NCBI GenBank assembly: GCA_050952845.1
Contig: JBMNLP010000001.1
Coordinates: 1,054,001-1,118,000 of the forward strand
Length of the DNA stretch: 64,000 bases
Direction of reading: 5' to 3'
Source: JAGVSV01 sp050952845
GTDB lineage: Bacteria; Bacillota; Clostridia; Christensenellales; Aristaeellaceae
The translations under genes and the position numbers were made by a program. The number at the start of each line of letters is the position of its first letter. Within the stretch, counting starts at the first letter, position 1. Positions 42,185 to 50,335 of this stretch are shown here, piece by piece. The notes beneath the pieces were generated by a model. The model saw only the letters and a list, made by a program, of their open reading frames with translations. It made no database searches and was not told the origin of the DNA.

Positions 42185-43870
42185 CTAATTCAAAATAGTT
42201 ACAGGATATTTCTGTGGAATGGTGCCTACCAGTCTTTTTTTATCATCGTACATTCTATGATCGGCTCTTATGGCTGTAGCATGTATATCTTCGTCCATTG
42301 ATGCGTCGTACTCCGCTATTCCGATAGATATGGAAAAATCATATTCGCTCTTGGCATTTATTAACCCTGCCTCTTTTCGAATTTTTTCAATTGTTTTGTT
42401 GACTTGATCCCAGTCGGTATTCTTAATGATGACGGAAAACTCATCCCCGCCTATACGGTAAATTTCGCCGATTTGATCTAAGTATTTACTCAGGACTTTA
42501 TACGTGTTGATGATAGCTAAGTCTCCATGGGAATGACTGAAGTTGTCGTTGATATATTTCAATCTGTCGGTATCAGCCTGGACGATCATGACTCCCTCGG
42601 GGGCGATCATACTTTTCATGTCTTCCATATATTGTGCACGGTTTTTTGCTCCTGTAAGCGCATCAGTATATGCCATTCTTTCGAACAATTCTTTTTCTTC
42701 TTGTATGCTTACTTTCTTTCTATAATCTTCAATTTGGTAGGAGACCATCATTACGGTATATATTGACATGCCTATGAGCATGTAATAAGAAGTCTCCTTC
42801 TGACCGTTCGCATAAAAAGATCCTATCTCAACAATGGTAAAAACGAAGAAAATAGATAGAGCTAAAAATTCCTTTTGCGCTCTTTCATTCTTATAAACAA
42901 TGGTTTCAATAAGAAATATCACCACATAATATACGCAGGTTGTCGCCGCAAGCGTTAGCGATACAACAAGGGTATCCGTAATACTTAAGATGTTTAAATA
43001 CTCAAGAAACAAATTAATAGCCGCATTTACAATCGATAGCGTCGCAATGAAATTTGCAGAGAACCTCCTTTTCATCGGGACGGCTTCTTTTATATAAAGG
43101 TTGATGGATACAGGAAAGAGCAAGATTGCCAACAGTGGAATCCTCGTAACATAATATGTATTTCTGCTAATAATTTGCAATACCCCCGACTCTCCCAATA
43201 ACCAGCTCCCCATAATAAGCACATATGTGCCCAAATAGAAGAATCCTTTGTCCTTTCCTTTATGAAACCCGGCAAAAAAATGGAATAAAATGATAGCAGC
43301 CCCTGCTATAACAATAGCAAAAGACAGGAGATTCCACATCCCCTTTTGATTAAAAATATGATGAAGCATCCCTGTTCTGCTGCCTGTAAGAACCTTGGGC
43401 ACATATCCGTGAAAAGGAACTCTATGGGAAAAGAGGGAGATTTCTATTTCTTTGCCCTTATATTCCGGTTTGGTTTCGATAAAAGACCAAAAACTGCCGA
43501 AATCTCTGCCTAAGAATCTGTCTGTGTCCGTTCCTATTTCATATACTGTTTCTCCATCAATTTTTACAACCACAGACTGCATATAGGATTTAAAAGCGAC
43601 AACGTCACCGGGATTTAAATCATTAGGAATAGTATTTTTGATGATCAAGTTTTCGGATTTTTCTATATTTAACTGATGGGGCAAATTGAATTCAAAAGTA
43701 CTCAATCCATCGCTCCAAGTCCATCCTTCTGAAAATGATTGAACTTTCGTATCAATAAGATGAATATCTGGCATATCGAAGAGGGAAGTAAAGGTAAATA
43801 TGGAGAATATAATAAGAGAAACCAATATCAAAAAACCGATTTTGTTAAATTTATCTAAATAAATCTCCAC
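42185..43870 (-). CDS. Membrane diguanylate cyclase (7TM-type sensor with GGDEF domain)
   Basis: Predicted to make cyclic-di-GMP in response to an extracellular signal. 561 residues: N-terminal span (ILVSLIIFSIFTFTSLF), extracytoplasmic beta-rich domain of the 7TMR-DISM type (about 35-180), about seven membrane spans (180-390), then a GGDEF domain with RIGGDEFSVII near 480 and intact active-site residues. No EAL or HD-GYP partner is in the window. Start is GTG, 10 bp after GAGGAGG. Its promoter carries the same paired repeats as the LytTR operon. Codon usage is AT-rich, suggesting acquisition. Confidence 0.9.
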   Translation of the reverse strand: MEIYLDKFNKIGFLILVSLIIFSIFTFTSLFDMPDIHLIDTKVQSFSEGWTWSDGLSTFEFNLPHQLNIEKSENLIIKNTIPNDLNPGDVVAFKSYMQSVVVKIDGETVYEIGTDTDRFLGRDFGSFWSFIETKPEYKGKEIEISLFSHRVPFHGYVPKVLTGSRTGMLHHIFNQKGMWNLLSFAIVIAGAAIILFHFFAGFHKGKDKGFFYLGTYVLIMGSWLLGESGVLQIISRNTYYVTRIPLLAILLFPVSINLYIKEAVPMKRRFSANFIATLSIVNAAINLFLEYLNILSITDTLVVSLTLAATTCVYYVVIFLIETIVYKNERAQKEFLALSIFFVFTIVEIGSFYANGQKETSYYMLIGMSIYTVMMVSYQIEDYRKKVSIQEEKELFERMAYTDALTGAKNRAQYMEDMKSMIAPEGVMIVQADTDRLKYINDNFSHSHGDLAIINTYKVLSKYLDQIGEIYRIGGDEFSVIIKNTDWDQVNKTIEKIRKEAGLINAKSEYDFSISIGIAEYDASMDEDIHATAIRADHRMYDDKKRLVGTIPQKYPVTILN

Positions 43871-43908
43871 TTTTTGATATCCTCCTCGTTCATAATCTAT
43901 TTAATTCA

Positions 43909-43976
43909 ATTATAGCGGCCCGGTTTTTTGCGGTCAATACGTTTGTCGCATTCGGCTGTTCTGTGTCGTATTCGGT
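43909..43976 (-). promoter_or_regulatory. Paired LytTR-type sites and -10 of the diguanylate cyclase gene
   Basis: Minus strand: ACCGAATACGAC (43976-43965), then CCGAATGCGAC (43955-43945), repeat start to start 20 bp, then TATAAT at 43914-43909. The near edge of the second repeat is 30 bases from the -10. Geometry is identical to the LytTR operon promoter. Confidence 0.65.
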
Positions 43977-44081
43977 AACAAAACACATAAAAAGACGGGC
44001 ACAGTTTGCTATTGTACTCGCTTGAATATGCTTTACAGGAAAAGAGATCTCAACCATAAGCAGCTCTGGATACAAGGGGGA

Positions 44082-44570
44082 CTACCTGATAGCGCTAAAG
44101 TTCTCGCTTGTATCAGCGTTCCTTTTATATTCATCTGCAAGGCGGTTCATTTCCCGGATTTCTCTTTTCCAGACAGCATACATGATAAGCCATATCAACG
44201 CGTATACAAAGATGATAATACAAGTCATAATCAGTATTGGGGTGATGTGGCAAGAAAACCAATGCAGCAGCAGCCCTACGACGATGTTCGTAATGAGTAT
44301 AAGCGCGCAGTGCACCACCGAGGCGCGCAGCAGGCTCCATTCTTCTATGTCGAAAAGGCACATTCCGCCGAAGGCGATCATGCCGACTATTGCGGCAAGC
44401 ATGGTCTGAACAACCACGGCTCCGGCAAGCCCAAGCCTTTCAGTCAGCTCCGGCATACAGACGAGGAATTGGCCGCGGCTAAAGTAATTTACCAGCAGGG
44501 TAATCACGTGTACAACAAGCGCGCCGACAATGAGTCCGATAAGGGATTTGGTAATCAGGCATTTTTTCAT
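44082..44570 (-). CDS. DUF3021-type membrane protein
   Basis: 162 residues, four hydrophobic spans (about 8-28, 48-72, 82-103, 108-132) and a charged C-terminal tail (WKREIREMNRLADEYKRN). Small four-span proteins of this type are typically encoded directly after a LytTR regulator and act as its membrane antagonist or sensor in related systems; here the start overlaps the LytTR gene by 4 bp. Its direct role is inferred only from this pairing. Confidence 0.78.
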   Translation of the reverse strand: MKKCLITKSLIGLIVGALVVHVITLLVNYFSRGQFLVCMPELTERLGLAGAVVVQTMLAAIVGMIAFGGMCLFDIEEWSLLRASVVHCALILITNIVVGLLLHWFSCHITPILIMTCIIIFVYALIWLIMYAVWKREIREMNRLADEYKRNADTSENFSAIR

Positions 44571-45031
44571 TGCTTTATCCTCCTCTTAAGAAGCGTTTCA
44601 CGTATCTGCTTAGCATATCTCCTCGACGTGTATGATACGATTCCGTTTTCCATCTTTACCTGAATGATTCCTCCACCTACAAAGTCCCAGTTCTTTAGAT
44701 ACTTAAGGTTGATGATCTCAGACTGGGATATCCTGACGAACCACGCGGGATCGAGGTTTTCTTCCACGCGTGCTAATGCGTCTTTGATGATATGATCGCC
44801 CCCGACGGTTTTAGCCGTTACGTAGCGGCCATCGCGCATCACGAGAATAATATCCGAGGTGTTGATATCGTATTTTTCCGAAAGCAAATGACAGGATATC
44901 ATCTGCCCGGAATGCTCCGAGAGCACGGACAACAGTTTTTCCACGCGTTCGTTTTTTTCTGCTGCGCGCACGGTAATTTCTATATCTCCACCGAGCGCGT
45001 CATCCTGGATAAAGCGAAATTTTATACCCAC
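44567..45031 (-). CDS. LytTR-domain transcriptional regulator
   Basis: 154 residues: an N-terminal about 50 residues without a receiver domain, then a LytTR DNA-binding domain (SDIILVMRDGRYVTAKTVGG ... WFVRISQSEIINLKYLKNWD ... YTSRRYAKQIRETLLKR). Lacking a phosphorylation domain, it is likely controlled by the overlapping membrane protein gene product. Start is GTG; the ribosome site is weak. Paired repeats in its promoter suggest autoregulation. Confidence 0.88.
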   Translation of the reverse strand: MGIKFRFIQDDALGGDIEITVRAAEKNERVEKLLSVLSEHSGQMISCHLLSEKYDINTSDIILVMRDGRYVTAKTVGGDHIIKDALARVEENLDPAWFVRISQSEIINLKYLKNWDFVGGGIIQVKMENGIVSYTSRRYAKQIRETLLKRRIKQ

Positions 45032-45064
45032 AGATAGGCTGCCCCTTCCTTTTACAATATAATC

Positions 45065-45132
45065 ATTATAAAAAGATATTTATTTGTATGCAACACTCCC
45101 GTCGTATTCGGTGCTTTTTCGTCGCATTCGGT
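45065..45132 (-). promoter_or_regulatory. Paired LytTR-type sites and -10 of the LytTR/DUF3021 operon
   Basis: Minus strand: ACCGAATGCGAC (45132-45121), ACCGAATACGAC (45112-45101), start to start 20 bp, then TATAAT at 45070-45065. Near-repeat edge to -10 is 30 bases. Confidence 0.65.
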
Positions 45133-45274
45133 AAAAGTATCTGTTTTGGCAGGCTATGTTCTTGACATGTCAGATTTTAGACGTTATAGCTTTTAGAGAC
45201 AAAATCGGCTTTATCAACATGCATACCAAGCGAATGAACCACACAGCTTTTGTAAACAATAGCACTACCCCCCC

Positions 45275-45304
45275 TTGCCCTCTCCCGGCTCTCTATATTA
45301 TAAT
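45275..45304 (+). promoter_or_regulatory. Promoter of the L,D-transpeptidase/O-acetylation unit
   Basis: TTGCCC (45275-45280), 18-bp spacer, TATAAT (45299-45304). It gives an untranslated leader of about 255 bases before the first start codon. The DNA from 45133 to 45274 shows nothing I can name. Confidence 0.55.
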
Positions 45305-45324
45305 CCGCGCGTACGAAGCACAGA

Positions 45325-45456
45325 GCGGTAGGACAATCGCTTGCACAAGCCGGGAAGACAGGCAGGCTGCAAGCGTTTTCCAGCGGCATGTGCATGGACA
45401 ACGGGGCATGCCATGGGCAGGGGCTTGCCTTGTGCAACCGGATGTGCCTGCCTCGC
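45325..45456 (+). other. Structured 5' leader or small RNA candidate
   Basis: Nested pairing: GGTAGG (45327-45332) with CCTGCC (45447-45452, one G-U), TTGCACAAG (45341-45349) with CTTGTGCAA (45429-45437), GCAAGC (45369-45374) with GCTTGC (45423-45428), and GGCATG (45385-45390) with CATGCC (45407-45412). It forms a long rod with asymmetric loops. It matches no riboswitch or 6S consensus that I can recognise. Nothing clear follows up to 45566. Confidence 0.4.
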
Positions 45457-45566
45457 AGTTTTGCAGTTGTGAAAAAGGCATGGCACTAATTGCAAGATGA
45501 ACGAAACGGAGCCATACATAAGGTTCTAAGGGCATTCCGGTGGTGATTGCTCGGCAAGGATGATGC

Positions 45567-47496
45567 ATGATAACATGTGGTTCAAGGAAGAGAGCGTTGG
45601 TTGCCTTCTGCGCGGTGCTGATCATGGCGCTGATGCTGCCGGCATGGGCAGAGCAGGGTGAGGAAAGTGAAAAATGGGGCTATTTCGAACGGTCGGTGTA
45701 TCTAAGAGAAAACCCCGTCGCAGGCGACAGGGTGCTGATGACCATCTACCGGAGGACACCCCTGCACGCAACGGAGATCAATAAGGGCTGGGGCCTGGTA
45801 ACCCACCTGGGGAAGACAGGCTATGTTCACCTGAAGGACATGCTGCCCCTGCCCGAGGTGACAGACAGCGAGCCTCAACTGTTGTACACTGTCGACACGC
45901 GCTACATGCGGGCTTACCCGCTGGAGCAAGCCGAGGTGCTGCTGCGTGTCCCCGCCGAAACGCCGGTCACGGTGGATGGAAAGAGCAGGCAGTTCGCGCG
46001 GGCTCATTGTCAACGGCCAAACAGGCTACTTGCAGCAAAGCGCTCTGCGTGAATTGCCTGGAATTCAGCCGCTGGACCTGTACATTGTGTATAATCGGCA
46101 GGAGCAGCCGCTGTTGGCGCTGCCGCTGACAGGGGCGGACCGCCTGGCGACGCTGCGCTCTGGACAGATGCTAACCGTAACGGGCCACGCCAAGGGATAT
46201 TACAAGGTGCGGTACCGGGATGTTGCGGGGTATGTAGGCAAAAGCACCGTGTCGCTGATGGAACAGCTGCCGGTTGAAGCCGCGCTGGTGCTGACCCGTC
46301 AGGAGGAAGCGCTGTTCATCGACAGCACCGGCAATATGTCGTCGGACAAAGTGCTGATGCCGGGGCAGCTGTACAAGGTGATTGGACAGGAGAACGGGTA
46401 TTTCAAACTGGCGCCGGACGGGCTGTATATCCAGGCCGAGGTTGTGGAAACCGTGCTGCTGAATCCATTGAGAACTCCAATGACTGGTTTTGTGAACGAA
46501 AAGGTGCCGCTGCACCTGCTGCCGGGAAGCGAACCTATGGAGGGGCAACTGCTGGAGCCTGGCAGGCTGTATACGTTCACGGCAGGCTCGGGCAGCTGGC
46601 TGTATCTGGACGAGGAAGGCCTGTGCGGCTTTGCCGATCCCACGGCACTGCACACGCTGCCTAAAAGACCTGCCACCATGAATCGCACCTGGGCTGTGCA
46701 AACCGGCATGGGCTATCTGCCCGGCTCCCATCCGCTGCCGCCAGACGATGGCGCGGTGATTCAGCTGAAGGAGATGTACGGTGACGACTGGTTCAAGGCC
46801 ATGGATGGACGGATGATCCACCGCGGGGCGCTGCGCATCATCGGCTCGGATGCGCCGGTTGAAACCCACACTGTCACCGCGACAGAGGACATCATCCTGC
46901 TGTCGCTGCCAGACAGCACGCTGGGGGAGGAAGTCGCCACGATTCCTGCGGGGGATATTGTCACCGTGACAGGCTTTTCGCGCCATTACCTGCTGGTCAG
47001 TTACAACGGGCAGGAGGGATATGCAGTGGGTGCGCCGTTGTTAACCGATGAAACCAAGTACCTGCCCAGTAGTAAGGATGACAGCGCTTATATGGTGCAC
47101 GTGAACAAAGCCACTTTGACAGTCTCAGTATACCGTTTGGATGCGGAAGGCAAGCCCGCCGGCGCACCGCTGATGCAGGCTGTGGCGGCACTGGGCAAAC
47201 GCAGCACGCCCACACCCAGTGGCACATTTTATCTGGGCACAAAATACCGGTGGGTGCGGTTCACCTATTCCCAGACGCCTCACAGCATCTGCTACCGGCC
47301 GGGCAGGTATATCCACGGTCTGCCCTGCTACACCAGCGACATCGCTGCCAAGGTGTTCAGAACTGAGCGTGAGCTGGGTACCTTTTCTTCCGGTGGCTGC
47401 GTGCGCATGCCGTTTGACATCGCCGAATACATATATTTTACCTGTCCGAGCTATACGACCAAAATGGAGGTAACCAGCGGTGAATTGCCGACATAA
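45567..47496 (+). pseudogene. Secreted L,D-transpeptidase with SH3-like repeats, single-base frameshift
   Basis: Two frames form one protein of about 640 residues. Part 1 (45567 on) has a signal peptide (RALVAFCAVLIMALMLPAWA) and SH3-like segments; it leaves frame at about 45984, where GGAAAGAGCAGG has one base too many. Part 2 continues without gap (AGSSRGLIVNGQTGYLQQ) through five or so SH3-like repeats to a YkuD domain with HGLP and FSSGGCVRMP (catalytic Cys). Either a recent inactivating mutation or a sequencing error. It heads a cell-envelope unit with O-acetylation genes. Confidence 0.8.
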
Positions 47497-48010
47497 TACC
47501 ATCTGCTTGCTTCTGGCGCTGGTCCTTGCTTTACCTGCTGTGATTCATGCTGCAGCACCACCACTTATAGCGGAGGATTTTCTGCTGCTGATTGGCGACA
47601 CGGAATACACCTTCGACATACCCGCCGCGACCATGGTTGCATCATTGGAAAAGCTATACGAGACGCCCATGGATGTCAGTGCCACTGCCAGCTGCCTGTT
47701 CGAAGGGGAAGACAAGGAGTATGCCAACGATGAACTGCTGATTGGTACCTGTCCCCGGGGTAGAAACGGAGAAGACGTAGTCGAAACCATCCTGATTCTG
47801 GGAGGACTGTGGCGCACCACGCGGGGTATCGGCATTGGCGACAGCAGAACACGGGTGATCGATGCTTATGGTGAGCCAAGCCTTGTGGACTACGACCAGC
47901 TGATTTATGCCATGGGCAGCGAAGTGGACGCGCCGCAGCTGATCTTCCAGGTGGATCTGGAAACCGACACCATACTGGCCTTTGCGCTGCTGCGCAATTC
48001 ATCAAAATAA
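47480..48010 (+). CDS. Secreted protein of unknown function
   Basis: 176 residues with a signal peptide (ICLLLALVLALPAVIHAAAP). The mature domain (EDFLLLIGDTEYTFDIP ... GIGIGDSRTRVIDAYGEP ... FQVDLETDTILAFALLRN) repeats the pattern of small exported proteins encoded near peptidoglycan enzymes; the GIGIGDS-xx-V-x-x-YG stretch resembles BLIP/SmpA-type motifs, a weak hint only. It overlaps the transpeptidase gene by 17 bp and starts at GTG, 9 bp after GGAGG. Probably acts at the wall with its neighbours. Confidence 0.65.
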   Translation: MNCRHNTICLLLALVLALPAVIHAAAPPLIAEDFLLLIGDTEYTFDIPAATMVASLEKLYETPMDVSATASCLFEGEDKEYANDELLIGTCPRGRNGEDVVETILILGGLWRTTRGIGIGDSRTRVIDAYGEPSLVDYDQLIYAMGSEVDAPQLIFQVDLETDTILAFALLRNSSK

Positions 48011-48012
48011 CC

Positions 48013-49320
48013 ATGCCGATGACCAGTCTAGGCTATTTGAGCGTGGTTTTGCCGCTGTCGCTGATAGGGGCGGCGTTGTTGCGCGGCACAAGGGTGCTGA
48101 AGCCTTTTATTGTGTTGACTGGTGTTGTATACCTGCTACTGGCAGGGCAGGCAGCTGCCATTGCAGCTGCGGTGTTTATTGCTATCAACGGCATGATTTA
48201 TTTGCTGCCTTCCTATGCCCGCAAGAAGATCGGTTTGGCAGCCAACATCACGTTGGTTGTGGCACTGCGCGTCACCCAATCGGCGCCCGGTATCCTGGCT
48301 CCTTTGCTACCGCCGCTGGCGGCGCTGGGGCTGAGCTGGCGCGCACTGGAAAGCATAGCCCTGCACATGGGCGATGACCGTCCGGGATTGGACGCCTATG
48401 TGTTTTCTACGTTGTTTTTTCCTAAGCTGCCGGCTGGCCCTGTGGCGGACGCCGCGGCACTGGCAAGCCAGCGACCTGAACGAAGCGATCGGTGGGACGA
48501 CTTAGCTGCCGGGCTGGTGCGGATCATCCTGGGGCTTGGCAAAAAGCTGCTGCTTGCCGACACGCTGGCGCGCTTGTCAACGGCTGCTTTTACCACAGAC
48601 ACAACCCTGCTTGGCGCTCCGTTAGCGCTTTTAGGCGCAGCAGGCTATACGATACAGCTGTACTTTGATATATCAGGCTATGCCGACATGGCGCTGGGTA
48701 CAGCGCAGGCGCTGGGCTACCGTCTGCCTGAGAATTTCCGCACACCGCTTCGTGCGGACAGCATGACGGATTTCTGGCGTCGCTGGCATATCAGCCTAAC
48801 GGAATGGTTTAGGCAGCATGTGTTTGTGCCGCTGAGCGTTGGCAGAAAAAGCCGGTGGCAGGTAGTCGGCGCCATCACCCTGGTGTTCGTGCTGATGGGC
48901 ATGTGGCATGGCTGGAAAGCCGGCTTCCTGCTGTGGGGCGTGTGGCACGCGGTGTTTGTGGCTGCGGAGTATGCCGGGTTGATCAGCCCGGAGCGCTGGC
49001 CGGCAGCGCTTCGCAAAACTTATGTATGGCTCTGCGTTGTTGTGGGCTTTGTGCTGATGCGGCTGGGCAGCCTGCCAGCGATAGCACGCTATTTGGTGGC
49101 GCTAAGCAGGCAGGGTTCTGTTCAGGCGCTGTTGCTGCCGCTTTCTCCACCCGTGCTGCTGGCATTTGCCACGGCGGTTGTAGTTATAATCTTTGAGCAG
49201 CGCGGGCTGCCCTGCCGGGTTCCCCGAGTGCTGCGCTACCTGGCGCTGGCGCTGCTGGCAGTTGTTTGCCTGGGTAATGCGGCGGCAGGCATGGGCGTGC
49301 CGTTTTTCTATCAGGGGTAG
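48013..49320 (+). CDS. MBOAT-family O-acetyltransferase (AlgI-like)
   Basis: Membrane protein that passes acetyl groups across the membrane for O-acetylation of a surface polymer. 435 residues with about ten hydrophobic spans and the AlgI/DltB signature: YFDISGYADMALGTAQALGY, FRTPLRADSMTDFWRRWHIS, and the catalytic His in LMGMWHGWKAGF near 300. The N-terminal third is shorter and less conserved than AlgI. Begins 2 bp after the preceding stop; the partner follows directly. Confidence 0.9.
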   Translation: MPMTSLGYLSVVLPLSLIGAALLRGTRVLKPFIVLTGVVYLLLAGQAAAIAAAVFIAINGMIYLLPSYARKKIGLAANITLVVALRVTQSAPGILAPLLPPLAALGLSWRALESIALHMGDDRPGLDAYVFSTLFFPKLPAGPVADAAALASQRPERSDRWDDLAAGLVRIILGLGKKLLLADTLARLSTAAFTTDTTLLGAPLALLGAAGYTIQLYFDISGYADMALGTAQALGYRLPENFRTPLRADSMTDFWRRWHISLTEWFRQHVFVPLSVGRKSRWQVVGAITLVFVLMGMWHGWKAGFLLWGVWHAVFVAAEYAGLISPERWPAALRKTYVWLCVVVGFVLMRLGSLPAIARYLVALSRQGSVQALLLPLSPPVLLAFATAVVVIIFEQRGLPCRVPRVLRYLALALLAVVCLGNAAAGMGVPFFYQG

Positions 49321-50331
49321 ATGCGTATGAAGAAAGCGTTTGTATTGATTGTGCTGGTGGTGCTGCTGTTGCCGGCTGTAGGGCTGATCACGCCGTTTGA
49401 CATCAAAAACCACAGCAGGGACACGGGCTTGCCCTGGGGTTCGGATGTCCTCAGCCGCAACATCGGGCTGCGTACCTTGATGCTGACGGCGAATGGCTAC
49501 GTTAGCTTGCTGCTGGGCGGTACGGGCAGTGAACGCGTGGTCAAGGGGAAAGATGGTTTTTTGTTTTACCGGCAAGGCCTGGAGGATACCCTGGGCGAGC
49601 AGCCCATGACGGACCAGGGCATCGAACTGTTGGCGGATAACATCGCCCGCCTAGCCCGTAAGCTAAAAGCCGAGGGCACCAAATTTATGCTGGTAATCGC
49701 GCCCAACAAAGCCACCATCTACCCGCACAAGCTGCCCTATTTTATACAAGCTGCGCCTGAGGAAGGGAGCAACCGCGTGCGGCTGATGGCGGCGCTGCAG
49801 CAAGCCGGTGTCAACGCGCCCGATTTTGTGCCGTTGCTGCGGAACAAGAGCATGCTGACTTACATGAAAACCGACACCCATTGGAGCGCTTATGGCGCCT
49901 ACCTGGCTTATGAAGAAATATGGCGCACGCTGTTTGACGAACAGCCGCCAATTGCCTTGACCATGGAGGATTTTACCGTGCCTGTGCCGAGCGTGGGCGA
50001 CCTGTCCCAGATGGTGTTGCCGGGCATGAAGCCGCGCGAACTGGACGCCCTCCCAAATATAGAAAAAAACTACCGCACCAAGGGCATTATGCGCAGCCTG
50101 GAGGATATGCTGATAGAAACAATCGGTCCCAAGGGAGCGCCTACCATGTTTGTGGCGCGGGACTCCTTTGGCATGGCGCTGTTTCCCTATCTGGCGGGCA
50201 GCACAGAAAAGATGACATTCAGCCGCAACTACGAAGCCTTTTATTCACAAGCCACCGGGCATGACGCGGCAGTGCTCGTGGTGGTGGAACGCTACCTGCG
50301 CAACCAGCTTGCATATCGCTTGGACAAGTAG
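49321..50331 (+). CDS. AlgX/AlgJ-like SGNH-type acetyltransferase partner
   Basis: 336 residues, one N-terminal membrane anchor (AFVLIVLVVLLLPAVGLI) with the rest outside. AlgX/AlgJ landmarks: KGKDGFLFYRQGLED, FMLVIAPNKATIYPHKLP, the catalytic Asp-His pair in YMKTDTHWSAYGAYLAYEE, and the nucleophile region ARDSFGMALFPYL. It would move acetyl groups from the MBOAT protein onto a glycan. It starts immediately after the MBOAT stop (AGGGGTAG ahead). No polysaccharide synthesis genes are beside it, so the acceptor polymer is unknown. Confidence 0.88.
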   Translation: MRMKKAFVLIVLVVLLLPAVGLITPFDIKNHSRDTGLPWGSDVLSRNIGLRTLMLTANGYVSLLLGGTGSERVVKGKDGFLFYRQGLEDTLGEQPMTDQGIELLADNIARLARKLKAEGTKFMLVIAPNKATIYPHKLPYFIQAAPEEGSNRVRLMAALQQAGVNAPDFVPLLRNKSMLTYMKTDTHWSAYGAYLAYEEIWRTLFDEQPPIALTMEDFTVPVPSVGDLSQMVLPGMKPRELDALPNIEKNYRTKGIMRSLEDMLIETIGPKGAPTMFVARDSFGMALFPYLAGSTEKMTFSRNYEAFYSQATGHDAAVLVVVERYLRNQLAYRLDK

Positions 50332-50335
50332 TGAT

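Noticed and set aside
45156..45500. 114-codon frame on + in the leader of the transpeptidase unit
   Set aside because: Overlaps the promoter and the paired RNA arms, lacks a ribosome site, resembles nothing.
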